This document shows, piece by piece, positions 38,111-45,162 of a stretch of 61,419 bases of DNA. Where the stretch lies: the IMG/VR virus record IMGVR_UViG_3300036881_000024, positions 1 through 61,419 of that record. The stretch is one strand, 5' to 3'. The position numbers and the translations under genes were made by a program. The notes under the pieces are model-generated. The model did no database searches and was not told the origin of the DNA. It saw nothing but the letters and a program-made list of their open reading frames with translations. The stretch comes from a virus. How positions within the stretch are numbered: position 1 is the stretch's first letter; each line of letters begins with the position of its first letter.

Positions 38111-40626
38111 ACTTTTGTCCTCATCATGGAACGCTTGGCATCGATAGCCGCGCTCACCTGCCCTTTGGTCGCCCCCGGAGGCACCGCGAGTCTCAGGATG
38201 CGTGCCAGAGATAATTGCTTTTCTGTCGGCTTGTCGCCGTGCCATCTCGCATCGCGCTTCACCAGCCCGGTAAATTCCTTCGGCACCATCGCGTCTGCGA
38301 TGTTAAATGCGCCAGGTAAATTCTGTGCTGAGTATTCGATCTGCGCTCCATTCAGGTTTCCGCGTATCTGGTACTCATCGCGCAAGTCTTTCGTGATTGT
38401 GACCACGCCGCGATTGACCACCAGCATGTACCCGTCGCCGTTCTTCCGCCAGCCGAATTCAGATAGCTTCGAGACTTCAGGCGGGTAGTGAACCTGAAAC
38501 AGCGCAATGTCTTCTGCTATCGCGTCCAGCTTTGACAGGCTCAGAACTTCGCTCAGGTCGGCGCTTGGAAATTCTTTGGCCACCTTCTCAAACTGTTCCT
38601 TCGCCCGGATAACTGACTTGCCCTTAAGGTCGAGATTCGTCGGCAGTCCCAACAGACTCGGCATCGTTACCAGCGAGTGCTTTGAAGTGTTGTCTACCAC
38701 ATCCATAATCAGCGTGTACTCTTTGCCGTCATCGATCCGGGTTCCCCGTCCGATCATCTGCGTAAAGAGAAGCTGAGACTTCGTGGGCTTTGCCAGCACG
38801 ATGCACTTGATTCCCGGGTCGTCGTATCCCTCTGTCAACACTGCACAGTTACACAGGACCGTCAGGGCGTTCTCTCTGTGCCGCTGGAGCTTGCGTGCGC
38901 GCTCGGGATCGTCTCCCCAAACTGCCTCGGCTTCAATGGAGCACTGTTTGAACGCCGCCGCGAGGTCGAGGGCGTGCTGAATATCCACAGTGAATACGAC
39001 CGTCTTAAATCCATAGGCGACCCGCATCCATTCCTTAACGATGATTGCGTTGCGCTCTACCGTGTTCACTGCATCCGATAGTTCATCCTCGGCAAAGTCA
39101 CCGGCCCGTGAGTGAACCTTGTCGAGATTCGTTTTGGTTGATACGCGGACGCCGCGAAGATCAACGAGCCACCCGGACTCGATGCCCGAGCGGATACCCA
39201 TGTCGAATACGATCTCATCGAAGAACTGCCTGAGCCCCTGTCCGTCGGAACGGTTGGGCGTTGCCGTCAGGCCCAGCGAAAGTATCTGCGACTCTCCCGG
39301 TCTAAGGAGGCCGAAGTATTCAAGCACGTTCCGCCACTGAGCGCCGGTCGCATGGTGACAGTTGTGAACTAGGAAGCCGTTGGCGAAATAGGTGTGAGTT
39401 TCTTCGACTTCGAGATTGTAGACATAATCACATTCAGGACGCCCGGAAGATTGTTGAGGATTTGGTCGTTCCTGAACCTCAATACCGTCCACCCTAACCC
39501 ACTCAGAAGCGCATCCTTCTTCCGGTCCTGTTCCTGTCGAGATAGCATCCCGTGAGAAGTCCCTTCGGCCTCCACACCTACCTTGAGGTCGCGGTTCCCA
39601 ACATCCAGCTTGTAGACGGTCGGATAGCCACTGCCACGGCCTTTGCCAGTAAGAACGCCAACCTCCGTTTCCCACCCCAACGCTGCTGCGAGCATCTGCT
39701 GCGGTTTCGTGAGTCCCGTCCCGTTCCCCCCGCGCACTGAGGGCTTGTGTCCCATCGCCCTCAGTGTTGCGGTCATCTTTTCTTTCGATCCCGCTCTCCG
39801 CATGGGATTGTTCGTCTTCATACGAGCCGAACAGTGCTCTAAGTTGGTCCGCGTCATGCGCTCCGAACTGAGACGTGCCACATATGCTACCTTGCAAGAA
39901 TCCGAGCAGTAAGCCCTGCCCTTTTTCGCGTATAGCATCATGCGGTCGTGTGATTGGGTGCAGAGGTCCACGTCTCCAGTGCAGTGAGAACAAGAGACGA
40001 TCATCGCTGGTGAGGTCGATTGCATTGATCCATCCTTTCTGTGTATAAATCGGATGTTCCGCCGTGCAAGTGAAGTTGCCGTCTGCGGTTTTCACCAGCA
40101 CTAAATATTCAGGCATCGGGTTCCTGTATATTCGAGAAACCCCGCGTTTTTCAATGGTCCCATTGGACTCATCATACGACAATACAGCTTCCCCAATGCG
40201 GATAGTTTCTATAGGTTTCCCGTCGATCAATGTGCCTGCTGGGAAGCACTCATCAGAGACAACGCAATCGAAGTCGTCGCGGTGAAACTTCAATATGCGC
40301 TTCGATCTTGCCCGTCCGAGCGTGGGCACGGACGCCACGATGAATGTGTCCATCGGGCTTGAGGTTCGCTCCGCCTTTTCGACGCCAACCATCAGGTCCG
40401 GGTTCCAGCGTTGCAGTTTATCCGCCGCCTGGTTAGCCAACTCCTCGCGGTGTACAAGAACCATGATCTTCTTGCGGAAGTTCATCTGGTCCCTGAGCGC
40501 CGCGAAGAGAACTGCTTTGCCGAGTCCGGTAGCCAACACGCCAAGCTGCCGCGTAATTCCCGCATCATATCTCTCTCTAACTCGCTGGAAGAATTCGCGC
40601 TGGTAGTCCCGAAGTTGAAGGGTCAT
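38107..40626 (-). CDS. Superfamily 2 helicase precursor containing an intein
   Basis: About 839 residues from ATG 40626 (MTLQLRDYQREFFQRVRERY) with AGGA 5 nt upstream; the frame is open to 40767. Motifs are Q-like LRDYQ, motif I LATGLGKAVLF, motif II split as SDE/CHH, motif III LGLTATPNRSDG and motif VI TQMIGRGTRID. The fold is the RadD/UvsW/SSL2-like group. Motif I reads GLGKA where GKT/S is expected, so ATP binding may be impaired. Residues 127-422 are an intein. Spliced, the helicase is ~543 residues with an intact DECH box. It works in phage DNA replication or recombination next to a PD-(D/E)XK nuclease and annealing-like protein. Confidence 0.8.
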   Translation of the reverse strand: MTLQLRDYQREFFQRVRERYDAGITRQLGVLATGLGKAVLFAALRDQMNFRKKIMVLVHREELANQAADKLQRWNPDLMVGVEKAERTSSPMDTFIVASVPTLGRARSKRILKFHRDDFDCVVSDECFPAGTLIDGKPIETIRIGEAVLSYDESNGTIEKRGVSRIYRNPMPEYLVLVKTADGNFTCTAEHPIYTQKGWINAIDLTSDDRLLFSLHWRRGPLHPITRPHDAIREKGQGLLLGFLQGSICGTSQFGAHDADQLRALFGSYEDEQSHAESGIERKDDRNTEGDGTQALSARGERDGTHETAADARSSVGVGNGGWRSYWQRPWQWLSDRLQAGCWEPRPQGRCGGRRDFSRDAISTGTGPEEGCASEWVRVDGIEVQERPNPQQSSGRPECDYVYNLEVEETHTYFANGFLVHNCHHATGAQWRNVLEYFGLLRPGESQILSLGLTATPNRSDGQGLRQFFDEIVFDMGIRSGIESGWLVDLRGVRVSTKTNLDKVHSRAGDFAEDELSDAVNTVERNAIIVKEWMRVAYGFKTVVFTVDIQHALDLAAAFKQCSIEAEAVWGDDPERARKLQRHRENALTVLCNCAVLTEGYDDPGIKCIVLAKPTKSQLLFTQMIGRGTRIDDGKEYTLIMDVVDNTSKHSLVTMPSLLGLPTNLDLKGKSVIRAKEQFEKVAKEFPSADLSEVLSLSKLDAIAEDIALFQVHYPPEVSKLSEFGWRKNGDGYMLVVNRGVVTITKDLRDEYQIRGNLNGAQIEYSAQNLPGAFNIADAMVPKEFTGLVKRDARWHGDKPTEKQLSLARILRLAVPPGATKGQVSAAIDAKRSMMRTKV
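39361..40248 (-). mobile_element. Intein in helicase motif II, hosting a nested endonuclease gene
   Basis: Codes 296 residues from Cys (CFPAGTLIDGKPIETIRIGE) to Asn, with Cys+1 (CHHATGA). Block A is CFPAGTLI; block B is FTCTAEHPIYTQKGW with T-x-x-H; block F/G is YVYNLEVEETHTYFANGFLV followed by HN. Insertion between Glu and Cys of the DECH box is a typical intein site. The stretch between blocks B and F is polar low-complexity sequence with no endonuclease motif in this frame, because it overlaps the separate gene at 39369 in another frame. Confidence 0.85.
39369..40025 (-). CDS. Vsr/EDxHD-like homing endonuclease nested out of frame in the helicase intein
   Basis: A 218-residue protein from ATG 40025 with AAAGGA 7 nt upstream, in a frame different from the helicase on the same strand. 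An N-terminal zinc-finger-like part (CSHCTGDVDLC, CSDSCKVAYVA) is followed by a basic linker. A C-terminal Vsr/DUF559-like nuclease follows: KLDVGNRDLKVGVEAEGTSH, then RQEQDRKKDALLSGLGWTVL, RFRNDQILNN. Acidic Glu/Glu, His and Asp residues line up with the EDxHD family of homing endonucleases. It ends 8 bases before the intein end, so it is wholly inside the intein. It likely promotes intein or gene spread to intein-free relatives. Confidence 0.75.
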   Translation of the reverse strand: MQSTSPAMIVSCSHCTGDVDLCTQSHDRMMLYAKKGRAYCSDSCKVAYVARLSSERMTRTNLEHCSARMKTNNPMRRAGSKEKMTATLRAMGHKPSVRGGNGTGLTKPQQMLAAALGWETEVGVLTGKGRGSGYPTVYKLDVGNRDLKVGVEAEGTSHGMLSRQEQDRKKDALLSGLGWTVLRFRNDQILNNLPGVLNVIMSTISKSKKLTPISPTAS

Positions 40627-40832
40627 GATTTCCTGAATGAATCCTGCTCTGTGCAAGTGGCCCAATGCGCGACCGCCGCATCCCCGCCGCGCTGCATCGG
40701 GTTCATCGGAATGTTCTTGCCGTTGGGAGTCTCCCACCATTCGATAGACTCCCCGCAGCCCTTGCACTCGGCATGGTCCTTGAACTTGTAGCCGCGCGCC
40801 GTCATTTCGTCTAGCGTTTTCGGAAATGCCAT
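40623..40832 (-). CDS. Small zinc-ribbon protein
   Basis: Sixty-nine residues from ATG 40832 with GGGAG upstream (frame open to 40859). MAFPKTLDEMTARGYKFKDH is followed by ECKGCGESIEWWETPNGKNI and HWATCTEQ, giving CKGC and HW..C ligands. It is coupled to the helicase start (ATGA). Similar small Cys proteins accompany phage helicases; possible DNA binding. Confidence 0.6.
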   Translation of the reverse strand: MAFPKTLDEMTARGYKFKDHAECKGCGESIEWWETPNGKNIPMNPMQRGGDAAVAHWATCTEQDSFRKS

Positions 40833-40833
40833 A

Positions 40834-40974
40834 CTACTCCCACCTTGTATAGCGGTCATGTTTGCTCGCCTGACTGCAAAGCCATTCCCCGCAGCGATGA
40901 ACGAATCGCCAGAATCGGGTACGGCTTACCCACACCACCGAGTATCCGAGGGCATCAACTTGGTCGTCGCTCAC
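40834..40974 (-). CDS. 46-residue Trp/Arg-rich small protein
   Basis: GTG 40974 overlaps the stop of the gene above (GTGA); SD-like GGACAGG upstream. VSDDQVDALGYSVVWVSRTR continues FWRFVHRCGEWLCSQAS. It occupies the gap before the zinc-ribbon gene. No family recognised. Confidence 0.45.
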   Translation of the reverse strand: MSDDQVDALGYSVVWVSRTRFWRFVHRCGEWLCSQASKHDRYTRWE

Positions 40975-41756
40975 CTGTCCACCGGCACCTTTCTCTCATT
41001 CACCGTGATTGCCCCGGCACCGACGAGTTGTTCCGCTGTCCGATGCATCGACCGCACCAGCGCCCCGATTTCCTTGTCCTTCGGTGTCAGGAACTCCGGC
41101 TTGAGCTTGGTCACATCGTTCAGCACCCACTCCCACACCGACCGGAAGCTGACGCCCTGGACCTGGGGAACGGTTGACGGCAGTTCCACGGCCGGCGCTT
41201 CGACGGTCACCGCCTCTTCGAGAATGGCCTCCGCGACCTCAGTTTTGCCCTCTGCCGCGGCGAGACGGGCTTCCTCGATCAACCGGGCCTCTTCCCGCTG
41301 GCGAGCCCCTTCCTGAGCCCTCTGAGCGGCTTCGCGGCGCTTGCGCTCCTCTTCGGCGGCAAACTGCTCGCGCTCACCTTTGAGCCGCTTCGTCTCGGCC
41401 TGTATCGGCGTCAGGTAGGAGCTGCGGATTGCCGTCGCTGCCCGGTGCGCCGCGAACAGCTTCTTGATGAACGGCTCCATGAGTTCGTTGATCTCATCTT
41501 CGGTCGAGTTGAGCGCCTTGACCTGCTCCGACGCTTTCATGAACGCATCGGGATCGGAGACGGTGATCTCGCCACGGGGTCCGCGCTGGAATACGACGAT
41601 GGCCTTTGACTGCGTGACAAGAGCCTCGCTCATGGCGACGTTCGACTCCATCTCTGGCAGGTTGGCGAAGAATTGCTCAAGGGTGGTTTTCAGGTCCGCT
41701 TGCAGGTTGGTCACCTGAGTTGCGAGTGTCAGTTCGGTAGTAGCCACGGGTGTCAT
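40971..41756 (-). CDS. Coiled-coil protein of the recombination cluster
   Basis: A 261-residue protein (MTPVATTELTLATQVTNLQA). It has an N-terminal helical region, then a very long charged coiled coil (LKGEREQFAAEEERKRREAA, QRAQEGARQREEARLIEEAR) and a C-terminal domain with VSFRSVWEWVLNDVTKLKPE and GALVRSMHRTAEQLVG. This layout is seen in phage proteins beside recombinases. It may bridge the nuclease (downstream overlap of 4 bases at 41753) and the annealing-like protein. Function is inferred. Confidence 0.6.
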   Translation of the reverse strand: MTPVATTELTLATQVTNLQADLKTTLEQFFANLPEMESNVAMSEALVTQSKAIVVFQRGPRGEITVSDPDAFMKASEQVKALNSTEDEINELMEPFIKKLFAAHRAATAIRSSYLTPIQAETKRLKGEREQFAAEEERKRREAAQRAQEGARQREEARLIEEARLAAAEGKTEVAEAILEEAVTVEAPAVELPSTVPQVQGVSFRSVWEWVLNDVTKLKPEFLTPKDKEIGALVRSMHRTAEQLVGAGAITVNERKVPVDR

Positions 41757-42826
41757 CCTTTCATCAGCTTGTTGTTAATGCGGAATTGCGAGAGCATCAG
41801 CGCAGCCAGGAATATCTTCTCGTCGCCACGGTCCTCGTGCGGCTCGACCGCGTAGAACTTGCCAGAGCCGTTCGCCTTGTCCAAGAGATAAACGGCCATC
41901 CTCTTTACCGGCACCGATCCGTCACCCTTGAATGGAATGGCTTGCCCCGCCGTCTGGATGCGGTGACTCGGCTCCTTATCGGCGCACGTCTTGATCTCGA
42001 CCACCGCCCAGCTTCCCTTCTCCGCCTTGATCTCTTCGAGCGTGCCGAGAACGCCGAAGCGGTCCACCGTCATGCCGTAGAGCATCCCATTGACCTTGAC
42101 GGCGCAGGGAACCTCGCACCAGTTCAAGTCAGGGTTGAAGTGGAAGTCCTCGCGGAATTGCAGCCAGCCTGTGATTCGTGGGCCGTACTTCGGGTGAGCC
42201 TTCAACTGCTCAATGTCCGGCGGGTCCAGCTCCCCCTGATCCATCCACTTCGTGTACTCGTGGACCTTGGTTCCGAATTCAGCCTTGTTCTTGAGCACCA
42301 CGGGATCGATGTGCGAATAGTCGATCAGCCCGGCGGCGTCCAAAAGCTGCGTGAGCGAAATCAGCCGGTCGCCCTTGAGCCGGTAGACGTGATCCTTCTC
42401 CTCGAAGGTCAGGCCGTCTTCAGTCCTGAAAAACTCCACTACTCTACCTCCCGCGCTTTGAGCATCGCGTCGGCCCATCGGTAAGCCTTTGCCGCCATTA
42501 GGTCCGCTTGCTCGATCCCCTGCGGGAAACCGGCCAGCATCCCCACCATTGCCGCCATCGCAAACTCGTCCCGCAGTGTTTTGTACGTCACTGGTTGTTC
42601 CATTGCTCACCTTCTCCGGCTTCTCTACCGGGTACTTCCCCTTCACGGTCTGCGTGAAGTATTTGTCGGGATACGGCACGCGTCGGAGGCTAACCCAAAT
42701 CTTCTCCGGCACGCCCTTAAATCGGTACGTCCCCGACTTTGCGAACTGCACAGCGAGGATTCCATCCACCGGCTCGTAACCGGCGCTGACGATGTTCTTC
42801 CCGCGTATGGACACCATCTGCATCAC
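41753..42826 (-). CDS. KTSC domain read through into a PD-(D/E)XK exonuclease-like protein
   Basis: A 357-codon frame. Residues 1-67 (MVSIRGKNIVSAGYEPVDGI, VPEKIWVSLRRVPYPDKYF) are a KTSC domain. Residues 70-128 are Gly/Asn/Asp-rich and overlap a different small gene. From GTG 42439 (VEFFRTEDGLTFEEKDHVYR) a ~228-residue PD-(D/E)XK nuclease follows: GMLYGMTVDRFGVLGTLEEI, WAVVEIKTC with D and E-x-K. The KTSC and nuclease frames are continuous without a stop, so either one fused protein or two products from two starts are made; a lost stop of the KTSC gene is the simplest cause. The nuclease would act with the annealing protein and helicase. Confidence 0.65.
   Translation of the reverse strand: MMQMVSIRGKNIVSAGYEPVDGILAVQFAKSGTYRFKGVPEKIWVSLRRVPYPDKYFTQTVKGKYPVEKPEKVSNGTTSDVQNTAGRVCDGGNGGDAGRFPAGDRASGPNGGKGLPMGRRDAQSAGGRVVEFFRTEDGLTFEEKDHVYRLKGDRLISLTQLLDAAGLIDYSHIDPVVLKNKAEFGTKVHEYTKWMDQGELDPPDIEQLKAHPKYGPRITGWLQFREDFHFNPDLNWCEVPCAVKVNGMLYGMTVDRFGVLGTLEEIKAEKGSWAVVEIKTCADKEPSHRIQTAGQAIPFKGDGSVPVKRMAVYLLDKANGSGKFYAVEPHEDRGDEKIFLAALMLSQFRINNKLMKG
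42439..42603 (-). CDS. 54-residue protein nested out of frame between KTSC and nuclease domains
   Basis: ATG 42603 (MEQPVTYKTLRDEFAMAAMV) with AAGGTGA upstream; ends AKAYRWADAMLKAREVE. Its TAG stop shares one base with the GTG start of the nuclease (TAGTG). The sequence looks natural (helical with AYRWADAM), whereas the other frame across it is low-complexity, so this is likely the real gene here and the KTSC-nuclease linker is a shadow. Confidence 0.6.
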   Translation of the reverse strand: MEQPVTYKTLRDEFAMAAMVGMLAGFPQGIEQADLMAAKAYRWADAMLKAREVE

Positions 42827-43095
42827 GACACCTGCTGCGGCTCCGTCTCAATCTTCGTGAACGGATACTTCTCAGGGAACGGCTTGATGTGCTGGTGGAA
42901 GTACCGTCCCACGCTCTCTGCCGTCATCAGAGCCGCGTGAACGTCCTGCGGGACAAACTGGTAGTGGTACTCGCTTCCCCGCTGTCCCGCTTCCTTCTGC
43001 TTCTTCGTCGGCGTGAAGCGGATGCCGAGGGTTTCCGTCTCCGCCTCATAGCCAACAGCTTCGATCTGTGAACTTTCAACGCTCTGCCAAATCAT
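42823..43095 (-). CDS. KTSC-domain protein
   Basis: Ninety residues (MIWQSVESSQIEAVGYEAET). The KTSC signature is visible: SSQIEAVGYEAETETLGIRF, YHYQFVPQDVHAALMTAESV, GRYFHQHIK. It lies directly upstream of the second KTSC domain (42826), so the two are tandem. KTSC domains are found in phage and bacterial proteins of unclear, probably nucleic-acid-related, role. Confidence 0.65.
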   Translation of the reverse strand: MIWQSVESSQIEAVGYEAETETLGIRFTPTKKQKEAGQRGSEYHYQFVPQDVHAALMTAESVGRYFHQHIKPFPEKYPFTKIETEPQQVS

Positions 43096-43109
43096 CGCGG
43101 GTTATCCTT

Positions 43110-43424
43110 TCAAAACGGAAGATCGTCGTCTTTGACTTTGGCGACGGTTACTGGCTCCGGCAGTGGAGCGGGTTCTGGTACAGGTTCCGGTTCTGGCGCT
43201 GGCTCAAACAACGCCGTAGAGAGACCGCCGCAGGCCGAATCGTCCAACTTCGGGATGAGGAGGTTAGCAGCGTCCCGACATGGCCTTGCGCCGTAGGTCC
43301 CGTGGTAAGCATTGGCGCACACCTTTTCGTGCAGCCATTCCTCGAAGCGATCCCGAAGGACGCTCTGCCTCTCGGTGAGAGCCGTCCCTTCGATGATCTT
43401 TCCGTCCTCTGTGATGAACTTCAT
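43110..43424 (-). CDS. Protein with SSB-like acidic C-terminal tail
   Basis: A 104-residue protein (MKFITEDGKIIEGTALTERQ). After a helical domain with RFEEWLHEKVCANAYHGTYG there is a Pro/Glu repeat (PAPEPEPVPEPAPLPEP) and a terminal KVKDDDLPF. This matches the DDD-x-PF tip by which SSB recruits repair proteins, but no OB fold is seen. It may mimic SSB or link the nuclease, helicase and annealing protein. Confidence 0.55.
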   Translation of the reverse strand: MKFITEDGKIIEGTALTERQSVLRDRFEEWLHEKVCANAYHGTYGARPCRDAANLLIPKLDDSACGGLSTALFEPAPEPEPVPEPAPLPEPVTVAKVKDDDLPF

Positions 43425-43433
43425 GGTTCCCTC

Positions 43434-44522
43434 CTACTTGGGTTTGTTCTGGTGAAAGCGCATTTGGGGATCGATCGCGTCTACGGCCGCTTCGTACAGC
43501 CGCTTCGGGATGCCGTCACGATGGCCGTGGTAGCCGAGCTTTGCCAGCCGCGCCTTGCACTCCCCTTCCGACAGGTCAGCCGAGCGCATGATCGCAAAAA
43601 ATCTCTTACTTTGGGGTCCGGTGATCGTCGGCTCCGAGGTCACCACTTCGCCTTGTACCGCCCCGCCTTGCCCTTGGCTTGGCTCAGGTGAGGCCGCTGG
43701 AGCTTGGGGGGAGGGTTGGGCACCCCTCTGGCTCCGAGGGCGTATATCGGGTTCTGGAGCGTTGTGCGATATTGCACTGCCCTCAGTCGTCCCATTCGGA
43801 GCAGCCCCACCCGAAGCCGAGGATGGTTGCGTAGTCGTCGTTCCAGTCGCGCTCTGAATCGGCTCCGTCCCCTCTTCCACGGTCCCCGTCATCTCCTCTG
43901 CCGGTGTCGGCTTGTACCCGGCGAGAACCACGACCCACTTGAAGAGGTTTGACAGCGCCTTCGCACAGGCCCGTGTCTGCGCCATCGACCGAAGCTGGAA
44001 TAGCGGAGTCGCAATCTCTCCGACCTTGACCTTTTTGCGCTTTGGCAAGTCTTTTCCCTTGGCTGCGTTGTATTCCCATATCTTTTTCCCCTGTCCATCC
44101 AGAACGTCTTCCCACTCGTACTGTGGCCTCATGCCCCAATTCTCTTCGTCATTGAGGCACATCGCTTCGCCCCGGCTCACTTCCCGCCCGTTGCAGTCCA
44201 GAGCAACCGCCGCGGCCTCGAACCCCTGCGCTTCGCCGAACTGGACGAACCGCGTGCTCTCGATCTTTGCCGTGACGCCGTAGAACTTAGCTACGGTCTG
44301 CCAGTCTCCGCTCTCAAGGTACGTCTCACCGTTGAAGACGATCTGCTTCTTCTTCGACTTCACCACCTTCATCAGCGCAGCGGCGGCTTTCTGTGCGTCG
44401 GCCAGAACTTCTTCCGGCTCCCGCGTTACCGCCAGCGCCTCGCCGGGGATGTACCGGACCATCTCGCTTCGGATTGGAGTTGCATCCATCATCGGTGCCT
44501 CTTGATCCACTTCGTTTGCCAT
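43434..44522 (-). CDS. Putative single-strand annealing / recombination protein
   Basis: A 362-residue protein (MANEVDQEAPMMDATPIRSE). The conserved part is GETYLESGDWQTVAKFYGVT, FEAAAVALDCNGREVSRGEA, LFQLRSMAQTRACAKALSNL with FKWVVVLAGYKPTPAEEMTG, resembling phage proteins in recombination operons (Rad52-like). A Ser/Thr/Gly/Pro-rich disordered linker follows (TTTTQPSSASGGAAPNGTTE). The C-terminal helical domain GPQSKRFFAIMRSADLSEGE, then AKLGYHGHRDGIPKRLYEA, is a ~55-residue DNA-binding-like module. Function is inferred from context. Confidence 0.5.
   Translation of the reverse strand: MANEVDQEAPMMDATPIRSEMVRYIPGEALAVTREPEEVLADAQKAAAALMKVVKSKKKQIVFNGETYLESGDWQTVAKFYGVTAKIESTRFVQFGEAQGFEAAAVALDCNGREVSRGEAMCLNDEENWGMRPQYEWEDVLDGQGKKIWEYNAAKGKDLPKRKKVKVGEIATPLFQLRSMAQTRACAKALSNLFKWVVVLAGYKPTPAEEMTGTVEEGTEPIQSATGTTTTQPSSASGGAAPNGTTEGSAISHNAPEPDIRPRSQRGAQPSPQAPAASPEPSQGQGGAVQGEVVTSEPTITGPQSKRFFAIMRSADLSEGECKARLAKLGYHGHRDGIPKRLYEAAVDAIDPQMRFHQNKPK
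43767..43780 (+). promoter_or_regulatory. Dispersed palindrome copy 7
   Basis: TTGTGCGATATTGCACTG contains the TGC-R-ATATT-R-CA core. It is inside the linker region of the gene at 43434. Confidence 0.45.
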
Positions 44523-44534
44523 GTTCCCTCTCTC

Positions 44535-44843
44535 TCAGAACTTTCCGAATTCGCGGTTGCCCCGTGTGATCCTTGCTTCCTTGCCTTCCACCAAATCGAA
44601 ATTCGCCAGCAACTCTCCGGCGAAGTCCTTGCAACGGTCACAGTAGCCGCCGTTGGTTTTCTGTTGGCGGTCGAATTGCTGCTCAACTTGATCGGCCGTG
44701 TATCCCGCCGTGAGCTTGAGCGCGAAGTCATGGTAGGAGTTTTCTTCGCACAGCCACTTCGCCAGCTTGTCTAGCGCATCTTTGTCCAACTGTGAGACTG
44801 TTTCCACTCCCGACGATGTGTGAGCCAGTACCGGGTTTAGCAT
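44535..44843 (-). CDS. First gene of the leftward DNA-metabolism operon
   Basis: About 102 residues from ATG 44843 (MLNPVLAHTSSGVETVSQLD) with GAGGG 7 nt upstream; the frame to 44939 would run through the promoter. The helical region DKLAKWLCEENSYHDFALKL is followed by NGGYCDRCKDFAGELLANFD, a CDRC knuckle. No family recognised. Expressed from the promoter at 44866. Confidence 0.55.
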   Translation of the reverse strand: MLNPVLAHTSSGVETVSQLDKDALDKLAKWLCEENSYHDFALKLTAGYTADQVEQQFDRQQKTNGGYCDRCKDFAGELLANFDLVEGKEARITRGNREFGKF

Positions 44844-44865
44844 CTGGTTTCCCTCTTCTTTACGG

Positions 44866-44894
44866 AGGCTAGCATAGCCGTTTCTTGTTGTCAA
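44866..44894 (-). promoter_or_regulatory. Leftward promoter of the DNA-metabolism operon
   Basis: Minus-strand TTGACA, 17-base spacer, TAGCCT (TATGCT is a 12-spacer alternative). It has the same layout as the candidate at 32310. It lies between the divergent repressor gene and the leftward operon. Confidence 0.55.
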
Positions 44895-44901
44895 CTTTTT
44901 T

Positions 44902-44928
44902 GTTGCAATTACTTTTGAAGTGTGCAAC
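44902..44928. promoter_or_regulatory. Operator-like inverted repeat of the divergent switch
   Basis: GTTGCA and TGCAAC arms around 15 bases containing ACTT-TTG-AAGT. It sits directly upstream of the Cro-like gene and overlaps the upstream side of the leftward promoter. A dimeric repressor site is a natural reading. Confidence 0.55.
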
Positions 44929-44937
44929 GATGTGTCC

Positions 44938-45162
44938 ATGAAGTTCTACACCGAAGGCGAATTGTTCAAAGTTCTGCGGGAGAAGTTTCAGCCTCGCGCA
45001 GGCCAGACGCAAACTCAGACGGCGGCGAAGCTCGGCTTTTCTGTCCAGTTCATCAATATGGTGCTTGATGGCCAGCGGCCAGTTACAAAGGATATGGCCT
45101 CTGCGCTTGGTTTCCGCGAGTGTCCGCGCAGGTTCACCCGCAAAGCGACCGCAAAGCCATGA
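44938..45162 (+). CDS. Cro/XRE-like repressor
   Basis: Seventy-four residues (MKFYTEGELFKVLREKFQPR). The HTH is QTQTAAKLGFSVQFINMVLD, then GQRPVTKDMASALGF, an XRE/Cro-like DNA-binding unit without a long C-terminal domain. It is divergent from the leftward DNA operon, with an operator-like repeat between, which is the layout of a phage switch. The stop is coupled to the next micro-ORF (ATGA). Confidence 0.6.
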   Translation: MKFYTEGELFKVLREKFQPRAGQTQTQTAAKLGFSVQFINMVLDGQRPVTKDMASALGFRECPRRFTRKATAKP

